Assembly (NCBI GenBank): GCA_963778185.1
Contig: CAVZTF010000003.1
Span: 930,001 to 994,000 of the forward strand
Origin: RPQJ01 sp963778185
Lineage (GTDB): Bacteria > Pseudomonadota > Gammaproteobacteria > Steroidobacterales > Steroidobacteraceae
DNA: 64,000 nucleotides
Direction of reading: 5' to 3'
The notes beneath the pieces are model-generated. The model worked only from the letters and a program-made list of their open reading frames with translations. It did no database searches and was not told the origin of the DNA. This document shows, piece after piece, positions 54,384-63,301 of the stretch (positions are counted from its first letter, which is position 1; each line of letters starts with the position of its first letter). The position numbers and the translations under genes are program-made.

Positions 54384-54494
54384 CGGTCTTCTCCCATTCG
54401 TGCTGGTCGTCCTGTGCAGTTGGATGCGGCGGCCCTGCGAAAGGTTGCAAGGGTGCGCTAGGCTTGGCGTTCCGCACCCGACCGAGGAGCCGCC

Positions 54495-55604
54495 ATGAAG
54501 ACCCGCGCCGCCGTCGCCTACCAGGCGGGCCAGCCCCTGGTGATCGAGACCGTGGACCTGGACGGCCCGCAGGTGGGCGAAGTCCTCGTCGAGATCAAGG
54601 CCTCGGGCGTCTGCCACACCGACGAGTTCACGCGCTCAGGTGCGGACCCCGAGGGCCTGTTCCCGGTGATCTTCGGCCACGAGGGTGCGGGCGTCATCGT
54701 AGAGACCGGCCCCGGCGTCACCTCCGTGAAGAAGGGCGACCACGTCATCCCGCTCTACACGCCCGAGTGCCGGCAGTGCAAGTCGTGCCTGTCGCGCAAA
54801 ACCAACCTCTGCACGGCGATCCGCGCCACCCAGGGCCAGGGCGTGATGCCGGACGGCACCAGCCGCTTCTCGATCGGCGGTGAAAAGATATACCACTACA
54901 TGGGCTGCTCGACGTTCTCCAATTTCACCGTGTTGCCCGAGATCGCGGTGGCGAAGATCCGCGAGGACGCTCCCTTCGAAAAGGTCTGCTACATCGGCTG
55001 CGGCGTCACGACCGGCATCGGCGCCGTCATCAATACTGCCAGGGTCGAGCCCGGGGCGAACGTCGTCGTGTTCGGCCTGGGCGGCATCGGCCTGAACGTA
55101 GTCCAGGGCGCGCGCCTGGTGGGCGCGAACAAGATCATCGGCGTGGACCTTAACCCCGGCCGCAAGCCGCTCGCCGAGAAGTTCGGCATGACGCATTTCG
55201 TCAACCCGCGGGAAGTCGAGGGCGACCTCGTTCCCTACCTCGTCGCGCTCACGGACGGCGGCGCGGACTACAGCTTCGAGTGCGTCGGCAACGTCGACCT
55301 GATGCGCCAGGCGCTCGAGTGCTGCCATCGCGGCTGGGGCGTCTCGGTGATCATCGGCGTGGCCGGCGCGGGCCAGGAGATCCGCACGCGCCCGTTCCAG
55401 CTCGTCACCGGCCGCGTCTGGAAGGGCAGCGCGTTCGGCGGCGCGCGCGGGCGCACCGACGTGCCGAAGATCGTCGACTGGTACATGGACGGCAGGATCA
55501 ACATCGACGACCTGATCACCCACGTGATGCCGATCGACGACGTCAACCGCGCCTTCGACCTGATGCACGCGGGCCAGTCCATCCGCAGCGTCGTGACCTT
55601 CTGA
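54495..55604 (+). CDS. frmA: S-(hydroxymethyl)glutathione dehydrogenase / class III alcohol dehydrogenase
   Basis: A 369-residue zinc MDR dehydrogenase that oxidises S-hydroxymethylglutathione, the adduct of formaldehyde. Catalytic Zn ligands Cys40, His62 and the later Cys (SGVCHTDEF, IFGHEGAGVI, YIGCGVTTGIG), the four-Cys structural zinc (CRQCKSCLSRKTNLC) and VFGLGGIGLN as the NAD loop are all present. GGAG precedes the ATG. Its TGA shares one base with the ATG of the hydrolase gene, so the pair is coupled. Confidence 0.97.
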   Translation: MKTRAAVAYQAGQPLVIETVDLDGPQVGEVLVEIKASGVCHTDEFTRSGADPEGLFPVIFGHEGAGVIVETGPGVTSVKKGDHVIPLYTPECRQCKSCLSRKTNLCTAIRATQGQGVMPDGTSRFSIGGEKIYHYMGCSTFSNFTVLPEIAVAKIREDAPFEKVCYIGCGVTTGIGAVINTARVEPGANVVVFGLGGIGLNVVQGARLVGANKIIGVDLNPGRKPLAEKFGMTHFVNPREVEGDLVPYLVALTDGGADYSFECVGNVDLMRQALECCHRGWGVSVIIGVAGAGQEIRTRPFQLVTGRVWKGSAFGGARGRTDVPKIVDWYMDGRINIDDLITHVMPIDDVNRAFDLMHAGQSIRSVVTF

Positions 55605-56449
55605 TGCGAGTCGCGTCCGAACACGCCTGCTTCGGCGGCACGCAGCGCTTCCTCGTGCACGACTCGCGCGAGTGCGCGACCGAAATGCGCTTCTCCGTGT
55701 TCGAACCGCCGCAGGCGCGCGTCGGCCGCGTGCCGGTGCTCTATTACCTCGCGGGCCTCACCTGTACCGAAGAGACGTTCATGATCAAGGCTGGGGCGCA
55801 GCGCGTCGCGGCAGAGCTCGGCCTCATGCTCGTGGCGCCGGATACGAGCCCCCGGCAGCCGCGACTGCCCGGTGACGATGCGAGCTGGGACTTCGGCCTT
55901 GGCGCCGGCTTCTACGTGGACGCGACGCAGGCGCCGTGGTCGGCGCACTACCGGATGTACAGCTACGTAGCGCGCGAGCTGCCTGCATTGGTCGAGGCCC
56001 ATTTCGCCGCGGACCCGGATCGGCGCGGCATCTTCGGCCACTCGATGGGCGGCCACGGCGCGCTCGTCTGCGCGCTCCGGAACCCCGACCGCTACCGCTC
56101 AGTGTCCGCCTTCGCGCCGATCGCCGCTCCGATGCAGTGCCCGTGGGGCCGCAAGGCTTTCGCCGGCTACCTGGGCGCCGACGAATGCTCGTGGCTCGAC
56201 TACGATGCGAGCGTGCTCGTTGCCGGGCGCCCCTTCCACTCGCCGATCCTCATCGACCAGGGCAGCGCGGACAGGTTTCTGGCCGAGCAGTTGAACCCCG
56301 ACCTGTACGCCGACGCCTGCCGCCGCTCCGGCCAGGCCTTCGAGCTGCGCATGCACCCGGGTTACGACCACGGGTACTACTTCATCCAGACGTTCGTTGC
56401 GGACCACCTGCGGTGGCATGCGCAAGCGCTCACTCGAGCGGCTTCCTGA
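55604..56449 (+). CDS. fghA: S-formylglutathione hydrolase
   Basis: A 281-residue alpha/beta-hydrolase (esterase D family) releasing formate and glutathione, the second step of formaldehyde detoxification. The nucleophile Ser147 lies in GHSMGGHGAL. The catalytic Asp and His are in ILIDQGSADRFL and HPGYDHGYYF. FEPPQARVGRVPVLYYLAGL is the typical N-terminal strand. The start overlaps the frmA stop by one base. The last 20 bases overlap the convergent methyltransferase gene. Confidence 0.97.
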   Translation: MRVASEHACFGGTQRFLVHDSRECATEMRFSVFEPPQARVGRVPVLYYLAGLTCTEETFMIKAGAQRVAAELGLMLVAPDTSPRQPRLPGDDASWDFGLGAGFYVDATQAPWSAHYRMYSYVARELPALVEAHFAADPDRRGIFGHSMGGHGALVCALRNPDRYRSVSAFAPIAAPMQCPWGRKAFAGYLGADECSWLDYDASVLVAGRPFHSPILIDQGSADRFLAEQLNPDLYADACRRSGQAFELRMHPGYDHGYYFIQTFVADHLRWHAQALTRAAS

Positions 56450-57221
56450 ACCTGTACACGAACTGGTCGGTCTTGCCGCGCACGGCCGGATCGAAGACCA
56501 GCTTCGAGTGATCGTCGTCCGGATGCGCGAGCACAGTGTTGTCGCCGTCGAAGTCGAAGCCCGCGCGCGCGAAGTCCCGCTTCACGAGGGCCGGGTCTAT
56601 GCGGTGCAGCTTGTCGACGACGTCCGCCGCGTCGCCGCCGGCGGTCGCGACGTGATCCTGCACGACGACCACGCCGCCCGGTTTCAGCGCCGCGCGTAAC
56701 CTGGCGAGCATCGCCGCGGGATCCGTACCGGACCAGGAGCCGTCCTTCGGCTTCCAGTAGAGATCGTGATAGGACATCACGAAGAGCGCGGCGTCCAGGC
56801 TCGCAGGCTGAAGTTCGAGTTCGACGACCGGCGCCGTCACCTGCCGTACGTTCGGAAGGCGGTCGCCTGCATAGCGCTCGGCGATACCCTTCGCGGCGAA
56901 CTTCGCGTAGGGCGGATTGTTGTAGGCGATGACCTGTCCTTTCACGCCGACGACCCGCGCCAGCAACTCCGTGTAGTAGCCCCCGGCCGACATCGCATCG
57001 AGCACGCGCATGCCGGGTTCCACGCCGAGGAACCCGAGGATTTCCCGCGGCTTGCGGCGCGCGTCCTGCTCCAGGTCCGCGGCAGGCCGGTCGGGACTGG
57101 ACAGTGCCGCGTCGACTGCTGCGGTCGCCCGCTGGCGCTCGTCCGCATCCGCGGATGACGGCACTGCGACGAGCGCCAGGACCAGCAACGCCAGGGCCGC
57201 GAACGGCCGTCCGATCTTCAT
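56430..57221 (-). CDS. Exported class I SAM-dependent methyltransferase-like protein
   Basis: A 263-residue methyltransferase-fold protein with a signal peptide (LALLVLALVAVPSSADA). Motif I is GMRVLDAMSAGGYYTELLAR; SLDAALFVMSYHDLYWKP and AALKPGGVVVVQDHVATAG follow. Architecture and several motifs match the exported paralogue at 44560-45423 (short exported N-terminus, then KPREILGFLGVEPGM against HPVESLAFWGLKPGM). Its ATG overlaps the stop of the LysR gene, so the regulator and methyltransferase are cotranscribed. The need for export is unexplained. Confidence 0.85.
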   Translation of the reverse strand: MKIGRPFAALALLVLALVAVPSSADADERQRATAAVDAALSSPDRPAADLEQDARRKPREILGFLGVEPGMRVLDAMSAGGYYTELLARVVGVKGQVIAYNNPPYAKFAAKGIAERYAGDRLPNVRQVTAPVVELELQPASLDAALFVMSYHDLYWKPKDGSWSGTDPAAMLARLRAALKPGGVVVVQDHVATAGGDAADVVDKLHRIDPALVKRDFARAGFDFDGDNTVLAHPDDDHSKLVFDPAVRGKTDQFVYRFRKPLE

Positions 57222-58207
57222 TGTGGTTTCCCCCTGCTTGATGTGCCCGCCATGGACGAGCGTTGCGTTCCTTCGAGGCCCGCGAGCCGCTCGTCGAATG
57301 CGCGGCGGAATGTCTCCCCCTCGGTCGCGAGCCAGCCACGAAATGCCGCGATCGCGGCCTCGGCAACGCGGGTCTGCGGCACGAGCAGATGATAGCGCAG
57401 GTCCATGCGCAGCAATGGGCCGAACGGCACGCGCAGGCGGTGCGCGGCAAGGTCGTCCATTGCATACGCAAGCCGGCCGAGCGCGACGCCGCGCCCGAGA
57501 GCCGCGGCCTGCAGGACCAGGTGGCCGTCGTCGAAGTGAGCACCGGTGCCGGAGTCCACGTTCGACACGCCGGCTGCGCGAAACCAGTCGGACCAGCCGG
57601 TCCTGCGTCCTGCGCGCCGCATGGAGTCGTCGTGCAGCAACGGCACGCGTGCGAGATCCGCGGCGCGGCGCAGCGGATGCTGCCGCGCCAGCGTCGGACT
57701 CGCGAGCGGCGCGAGACACTCCCCGAACAGGGGAACGGACTGCAAGCCGTCGGATCCGCCCGTGCCGAAGCGAATGGCGACGTCGACCTCGTCGCTGTCG
57801 AAGTCTACCGGGGCCGTCCCGGCGCGCAGCCGCAGCTGAATTTCGGGGAAGCGCCGCGTGAAACGCCCGAGCCGCGGCACCAGCCAGCGGGTCGCGAACG
57901 ACGGCGTGGTGCCGATGGTGAGGCTGCCGCCGTCGGTGCTCGTGCGCAGCAGTTCCACGCCACGGACGATACGGCCGAATCCCTCGCTTACGTGCTCGGC
58001 CGCGAGCGCGCCCTGCTCCGTGAGAACGAGCCGCCGCGTGGTGCGGTGGAACAGCGTCACGCCGAGGTATTCCTCGAGGCCGCGGATCTGGTGACTGACC
58101 GCCGCTGGAGTGACGTGCAGTTCGCGCGCCGCCTTCGTGAAGCTCAGGAGTCGCGCGGCGGCCTCGAAGGCACGCAACGCAGTCAGTGGCGGCAGCGATC
58201 TGGGCAC
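57218..58207 (-). CDS. LysR family regulator (GcvA-like)
   Basis: A 329-residue LysR regulator. The HTH is at the N-terminus (LTALRAFEAAARLLSFTKAA; LHVTPAAVSHQIRGLEEYLG) and the effector domain follows. A GTG at 58205-58207 with GAGAGG about eight bases upstream is preferred over the ATG 63 bases upstream, which gives an unlikely N-terminus. The stop overlaps the methyltransferase ATG. It is divergent from otsB. Confidence 0.88.
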   Translation of the reverse strand: MPRSLPPLTALRAFEAAARLLSFTKAARELHVTPAAVSHQIRGLEEYLGVTLFHRTTRRLVLTEQGALAAEHVSEGFGRIVRGVELLRTSTDGGSLTIGTTPSFATRWLVPRLGRFTRRFPEIQLRLRAGTAPVDFDSDEVDVAIRFGTGGSDGLQSVPLFGECLAPLASPTLARQHPLRRAADLARVPLLHDDSMRRAGRRTGWSDWFRAAGVSNVDSGTGAHFDDGHLVLQAAALGRGVALGRLAYAMDDLAAHRLRVPFGPLLRMDLRYHLLVPQTRVAEAAIAAFRGWLATEGETFRRAFDERLAGLEGTQRSSMAGTSSRGKPQ

Positions 58208-58373
58208 TCGTGAATTCCTCTCATGAGCGGTGTTACGAATTCTAGCTACGGCCCCGCGCTTCGAGTCCATAGACTACTCGATTGGAGGCGGGCGGCCGTC
58301 GTTGCCATGCCACGTGAAGCCCGCGACCGGCAGGTCGATCGGCCGCCCGTACTCACCATCATCCGTGACGAAC

Positions 58374-59102
58374 ATGCCCACATCGCATCGCTGGTGCCTG
58401 TTCCTGGACGTTGACGGCACATTGCTCGACATCGCAGCCACGCCCGACGGCGTGCGCGTCGACCAGCCCCTGCACCGACTCCTCGGCGCGACCGCCGAAG
58501 CCCTCCAGGGCGCGGTGGCACTCGTCAGCGGGCGTTCGCTCGCGCAACTCGACGTCATGTTCGCGCCGGTGCGCTGGACCGCGGCAGGACAACACGGGCT
58601 CGAGCGCCGCGACGCCTCTGGCTTCGTCCACCGTGCGAGATTCGACGACTCGGCGCTGGCCGACGCGCGGCTCGCGATGGCCGCGGCCGCGGCCGCAACG
58701 CCTGGAGCCTTGCTGGAGGACAAGGGCCTCGCGCTGGCGTTGCACTACCGACTCGCCCCGGCATTCGAGCAGCAGTTGCGACGCGAGGTGGGCAGCATCG
58801 CGCGAAGACTCGGCGACGCATTCCATGTGCAGGAAGGCCGGCGGGTGCTCGAGCTCAAGCCGGTGGCGCCGACCAAGGCCGACGCGATCCGCGCCTACAT
58901 GGCGGAGCCTCCCTTCGCGGGACGGCGCCCGATGTTCGTCGGGGACGACTTGACCGACCTGGACGGCTTCGCGGCCGTGGAGCGACTCGGCGGCCTCTCG
59001 GTGGCGGTCGGCGACCATGTCAACGCCATGTCGCGAGTCGCCTCGCCGCGCGACGTGCGCGTGCTCCTCGCCGACCTCACGGAAGGAAGGGCGACGGCCT
59101 GA
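58374..59102 (+). CDS. otsB: Trehalose-6-phosphate phosphatase
   Basis: A 242-residue HAD phosphatase that releases trehalose. The nucleophile motif is FLDVDGTLLD near the N-terminus; GQHGLERRD, VLELKPVAPTKADAIRAYM and the Mg-binding FVGDDLTDLDGF match OtsB. The ATG at 58374 gives the family start; an upstream frame of about 48 more residues lacks similarity. Its TGA overlaps the next ATG by one base. Confidence 0.95.
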   Translation: MPTSHRWCLFLDVDGTLLDIAATPDGVRVDQPLHRLLGATAEALQGAVALVSGRSLAQLDVMFAPVRWTAAGQHGLERRDASGFVHRARFDDSALADARLAMAAAAAATPGALLEDKGLALALHYRLAPAFEQQLRREVGSIARRLGDAFHVQEGRRVLELKPVAPTKADAIRAYMAEPPFAGRRPMFVGDDLTDLDGFAAVERLGGLSVAVGDHVNAMSRVASPRDVRVLLADLTEGRATA

Positions 59103-60901
59103 TGGCGCGCGTCCTGCCCGACCTCGAGCTCGGGGTGATCGGCAACTGCGAGGTCGCCGCGCTCGTGGACGCGCGGGCGACCATGGTCTGGGCCTGCCTC
59201 CCGCGCCTCGACGGCGATCCCGTCTTCAATGCCCTGCTCGGTGACGACATCGGCGGGGACGCGCGCGGCGTGTTCGCCGTCGACCTGCAGGGTCTCGCGG
59301 GCACGTCCCAGCGCTACCTGCGCAACACAGCCATCCTCGAGACGATCCTGCACGATGCGAACGGCAACGCGCTGCGCGTGGTGGACTACTGCCCGCGGTT
59401 CCGCGCGCGCGGCCGCATGTTCCGGCCCATGATGTTCGTGCGCACCGTCGAGCCGCACGCAGGCCGGCCGGTGGCGAACATCCGCCTGCGGCCCACTTTC
59501 GCTTACGGCGCGAGTGAGCCGCAGGTGGAACGAGGGTCGCATCACCTGCGCTTTCGCGGTGACAGCTTGTCCTTCCGCGTGACCACCAACGCGTCGCTCA
59601 GCGCCGTCATGGACAGGCCCTGGTCGGTCATCGACCGTCCGCTCGCCTTCCTGGTCGGGTCCGACCAGACCGTCGAGGAGTCGCCGCTCGCGCTCGCCAC
59701 GCAGTTCCTCGACGAGACGCGGGACTACTGGGAGGAGTGGGTGCGCAGCCTCGCGGTCCCGTTCGAATGGCAGCATGCCGTCATCCGCGCCGCGATCTCG
59801 CTCAAGCTCTGCACCTACGAGGACACCGGCGCCGTACTGGCCGCGCTCACGACTTCGCTGCCGGAAAGCCCCGGCAGCGGCCGCAACTGGGACTACCGAT
59901 ACTGCTGGCTGCGCGACAGCTATTTCGTGATCCAGGCGTTGAACCGGCTCGGCGCGACCCGGACGATGGAGGGCTACCTGCACTTCATCGACCGGGTCGC
60001 CGCCGGTTGCCGCGACGAGGACCTGCAGCCGCTCTTCTCCGTGTCGGCCGAGCCCGAGGTGCCTGAGCGCATCGTTGCGGCACTCTCCGGTTACCGCGGC
60101 ATGGGCCCCGTACGCGTCGGCAACCACGCCTACCTGCAGAAGCAGCACGACGTGTACGGCGCGGTCGTGCTCGCCTCCGCACACTCGTTTTTCGATGAGC
60201 GCCTGGCGACTCCGGGCGACGAGGTCCTGTATGGCCGGCTGGAGCGCTTCGGCGCCCGCGCCATCGAGGTCTACGACCAGCCAGACGCGGGTCCCTGGGA
60301 GTTTCGCGGCATCGCGCAGGTCCACACGTTCCCGGCCGCGATGTGCTGGGCGGGATGCGACCGGCTCGCGAGGATCGGGCGCAAGCTCGGCCAGCACGAT
60401 CGGGCCACGCACTGGCAGCGCGAGGCCGATACGCTCCGTACGCAGGTGCTCGCGCGCGCCTGGAGCACCGAGCGTAATGCTTTCACCTCGGCCTTCGGCG
60501 GCAGCGACCTCGACGCGACCGCGCTGCTGATGCCCGAGCTCGGCATCGTCGACGCGCGCGACCCGCGCTTCACGGCCACCCTGGCCGCCATCGAGCGCGA
60601 GCTCCAGGACACCGACTGGTTTTACCGCTACCGGCACCACGACGACTTCGGCCGCCCCGCGACCGCGTTCACGACCTGCGCGTTCTGGTACGTGAATGCC
60701 CTTGCGGCCGCGGGACGCCACGACCAGGCGCGGGCGCATTTCGACCGGCTGCTGTCACGGCGCACGAAGCTCGGCCTGTTCTCCGAGGACATCGCACCGG
60801 CGTCGGGCGAGCTGTGGGGCAACTTCCCGCAGACCTACAGCCTCGTCGGCATCATCAATTCCGCCATCCGGTTGAGCCGCTCCTGGGAGGATGCGCTGTG
60901 A
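59102..60901 (+). CDS. Glycoside hydrolase family 15 protein
   Basis: A 599-residue cytoplasmic GH15 enzyme (glucoamylase/trehalase type). The N-terminal super-sandwich domain begins LELGVIGNCEVAALVDARAT, and the (alpha/alpha)6 barrel carries GSGRNWDYRYCWLRDSYF and the C-terminal catalytic-base region SGELWGNFPQTYSLVGI. Between the trehalose synthesis genes it may act as a trehalase or a glucan hydrolase. Both ends overlap neighbours (1 and 4 bases). Confidence 0.92.
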   Translation: MARVLPDLELGVIGNCEVAALVDARATMVWACLPRLDGDPVFNALLGDDIGGDARGVFAVDLQGLAGTSQRYLRNTAILETILHDANGNALRVVDYCPRFRARGRMFRPMMFVRTVEPHAGRPVANIRLRPTFAYGASEPQVERGSHHLRFRGDSLSFRVTTNASLSAVMDRPWSVIDRPLAFLVGSDQTVEESPLALATQFLDETRDYWEEWVRSLAVPFEWQHAVIRAAISLKLCTYEDTGAVLAALTTSLPESPGSGRNWDYRYCWLRDSYFVIQALNRLGATRTMEGYLHFIDRVAAGCRDEDLQPLFSVSAEPEVPERIVAALSGYRGMGPVRVGNHAYLQKQHDVYGAVVLASAHSFFDERLATPGDEVLYGRLERFGARAIEVYDQPDAGPWEFRGIAQVHTFPAAMCWAGCDRLARIGRKLGQHDRATHWQREADTLRTQVLARAWSTERNAFTSAFGGSDLDATALLMPELGIVDARDPRFTATLAAIERELQDTDWFYRYRHHDDFGRPATAFTTCAFWYVNALAAAGRHDQARAHFDRLLSRRTKLGLFSEDIAPASGELWGNFPQTYSLVGIINSAIRLSRSWEDAL

Positions 60902-62391
60902 CGCGGCTCATCGCCGTGTCGCACAGGGTCACGGCGCCGCGGCGCGCGGCGGCCGCCGGCGGACTCGCGGTCGGCGTGCTGGCGGCGATGAAGGTCCGTG
61001 GCGGAATGTGGTTCGGCTGGAGCGGCGATCTAGTGGACGGCGCGCCTGGCTCACCCGCAATTGCGACCCGCGGCAATCTCGCGCTCGCGACCATCGACCT
61101 GCCGCGCGAGGATCACGCGCCCTACTATGCCGGCTTCTGCAACGGCAGCCTGTGGCCGCTGTTCCACTACTTCGTCGGCACCTCCCAGTACTCGGACCTT
61201 CACTACGCCGCCTATCGCCGCGTCAACCGCCACTTCGCGGATCGCCTGGTGCCGCTGCTGTGCGACGACGACCTCGTCTGGGTGCACGACTATCACCTCA
61301 TTCCGCTCGCGCAGATGCTGCGCGAGGCGGGCGCGCGGCAGCCGATGGGCTTCTTCCTGCACATTCCCTTCCCGCATGTCGAGGCGTTGCGCGCGCTGCC
61401 CGTGTACGCCGACATCGTCGCCGGCTTGCTCGCCTACGACCTCGTCGGTTTCCAGACCGAGGCCGATCTCGAATCGTTCCGTTCAGCTGTCGTCGCACTC
61501 CACGGCGCGCAGGCCATCCATCCCGACGACAGCATCCGCGTGAACGACCGGCGCACGGCGACCGGCGTATTCCCGATCGGCGTGGACGTCGAGGAAATCG
61601 CGCGCGAGGCCCGCGACTCGCACCGGCACGAGGCCGTGCAGCGCATGCACTCGGGCCTGCTCGAGCGGCGCTGCATCATCGGCGTCGACCGGCTCGACTA
61701 CAGCAAGGGGCTCGTCGACCGGTTCCAGTGCTTCGAGCGGTTCCTCGAGCGGCACCCGGAGCACCTGAATCGCGTGACCTTCCTGCAGATTGCGCCTGTC
61801 AGCCGTGGCGAGGTCAAGGCGTATGCGGAACTGCGCCGTGCGCTCGAGCAGGCCGCCGGGCGCATCAACGGGCGGTTCGCCGACACCGACTGGACACCGA
61901 TCCGCTACCTCAATCGTAATTTCCCGCACGAGGTGCTGATGGGCTTCCTGCGCACGGCGCAGGTCGGCCTGGTCACGCCGATGCGCGACGGCATGAACCT
62001 GGTAGCGAAGGAATTCGTCGCGGCGCAGGACCCGTACGATCCCGGGGTACTGGTCCTGTCGACGCTGGCCGGTGCAGCGCGTGAGCTCCAGGACGCGATT
62101 CTCGTCAATCCGCGCGACACGTGCGGCGTCGCCGCGGCAATCGAGAGGGCATTGGCGATGCCGCTGGCGGAGCGGTGCGAGCGCCACCGGCGGATGATCG
62201 AGGTGCTGCGCCGGAACGACATCCACGCCTGGCACACGCGCTTCGTTACGCAGCTCGAGGCCGCGGCCGGCGCCAGGCCGCGTCCACCGGCCGACGGCTG
62301 CGGGTCAGCCCAGCGCGCGATAAAGCATCCGCACCGCGACGATGCCGAGGAAGAACCCGAACGCCGCGGAGAGCCTGCGCCGATCCAGTGA
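60898..62391 (+). CDS. otsA: Trehalose-6-phosphate synthase
   Basis: A 497-residue GT20 glycosyltransferase making trehalose 6-phosphate from UDP-glucose and glucose 6-phosphate. LIAVSHRV, the WVHDYHLIPLAQML motif, DRLDYSKGLVDRF and GMNLVAKEFVAAQDP are present. The GTG start overlaps the GH15 stop. The catalytic domain should end near the WHTRFVTQLEAA segment; the roughly 35-residue tail beyond it is hydrophilic and lies antisense to the TauE gene, so it may be unimportant for activity. Confidence 0.95.
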   Translation: MTRLIAVSHRVTAPRRAAAAGGLAVGVLAAMKVRGGMWFGWSGDLVDGAPGSPAIATRGNLALATIDLPREDHAPYYAGFCNGSLWPLFHYFVGTSQYSDLHYAAYRRVNRHFADRLVPLLCDDDLVWVHDYHLIPLAQMLREAGARQPMGFFLHIPFPHVEALRALPVYADIVAGLLAYDLVGFQTEADLESFRSAVVALHGAQAIHPDDSIRVNDRRTATGVFPIGVDVEEIAREARDSHRHEAVQRMHSGLLERRCIIGVDRLDYSKGLVDRFQCFERFLERHPEHLNRVTFLQIAPVSRGEVKAYAELRRALEQAAGRINGRFADTDWTPIRYLNRNFPHEVLMGFLRTAQVGLVTPMRDGMNLVAKEFVAAQDPYDPGVLVLSTLAGAARELQDAILVNPRDTCGVAAAIERALAMPLAERCERHRRMIEVLRRNDIHAWHTRFVTQLEAAAGARPRPPADGCGSAQRAIKHPHRDDAEEEPERRGEPAPIQ

Positions 62392-63129
62392 GTGCGCGAG
62401 TCGCGCGCCCAGCGGGGCAGTGATCCAGGTCACCGACGCTACGACCGCGAATCCGACCAGGCTCACGTACCCGACGGTCAGCGGGGGCAGCGTTCCCGCC
62501 GGGGCATCGGCCAGCAGGTAACCCACGGTGGCCGGGACGCTGATCCAGAGGCCGACAAACGCGGCTGAACCCACGGCCCTGTGCACCGGCATGCCGCAGA
62601 GGGTCAACGTCGGCACCGAGAGCGTGCCGCCGCCGATCCCCATCATTGCAGAGACGGCGCCGATCGCGGCCGGCAGGCTGGCGCCCGCGATCCCGCGCGG
62701 CACCGAGTCGCGCAACACGAGGTGGTCGAGAGGCAGCAGCATCTTGAGCGCGGCGAGCAGCGCCACCGTGCCGAAGACAATCGCCAGCACGCGGGCATCC
62801 ACGTGCGCCGCGGCGGCAGCGCCCAGGAGGGCGCCCACGACGATCGGCAACGACCAGCGCTTGACCACCGCGTAGTCGACCGAGCCGCGCCTGGCGTGAG
62901 AGCGCGACGAGGCGATCGACGTCGTGACGATGGTCGCCATGGAAGTAGCGACGGCGATGTGCAGCGTGACGGCCGGGTCGACGCCGGCGAACCCGAGCGC
63001 GAGGTCGAGCACCGGCACGATGATGATGCCGCCGCCCACCCCGAGCAGTCCCGCGATGAGTCCGCCGGCCGCGCCCGCCGCAAGGAGTGCCGCCAGCAGG
63101 GGCAGCCATTGCGCGATCGTGCCGCTCAC
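62305..63129 (-). CDS. TauE/SafE family sulfite exporter-like permease
   Basis: A 274-residue inner-membrane protein with eight membrane helices in two repeats, each opening with a glycine-rich stretch (GGLIAGLLGVGGGIIIVPVL; ASLPAAIGAVSAMMGIGGGT). The family moves sulfite, sulfoacetate or other organic anions across the inner membrane. Its 3' 87 bases overlap the otsA gene antisense. It is divergent from the ThDP enzyme gene. Confidence 0.9.
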   Translation of the reverse strand: MSGTIAQWLPLLAALLAAGAAGGLIAGLLGVGGGIIIVPVLDLALGFAGVDPAVTLHIAVATSMATIVTTSIASSRSHARRGSVDYAVVKRWSLPIVVGALLGAAAAAHVDARVLAIVFGTVALLAALKMLLPLDHLVLRDSVPRGIAGASLPAAIGAVSAMMGIGGGTLSVPTLTLCGMPVHRAVGSAAFVGLWISVPATVGYLLADAPAGTLPPLTVGYVSLVGFAVVASVTWITAPLGARLAHSLDRRRLSAAFGFFLGIVAVRMLYRALG

Positions 63130-63301
63130 TCGGGACCCGCGACGACGATGGGCGTCCGAATCATTCGCATGCGGGTGTCCATAGTGGAAAACCGGCGCAG
63201 TCTACCGGCAACGCCCCGCACCCGCCTCCCCCGGCAGCGGTGGGGGTATAGTTTCGCGACCAACAACGTGCCCGCCCAGACGGGCTGTTCCGGGGTTGCA
63301 C

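Noticed and set aside
58208..58270. Longer LysR start (ATG at 58270)
   Set aside because: Gives a non-homologous 21-residue extension, whereas the GTG has a good ribosome-binding site and family-type beginning.
58895..60739. Antisense open frame of about 610 codons opposite otsB-GH15
   Set aside because: Same shadow composition; the sense-strand GH15 motifs are unmistakable.
62660..63180. Possible TauE-linked sulfite export partner for the DszB-like enzyme
   Set aside because: The exporter is more than 20 kb from the sulfur cluster and its substrate is unknown, so I do not claim a link.
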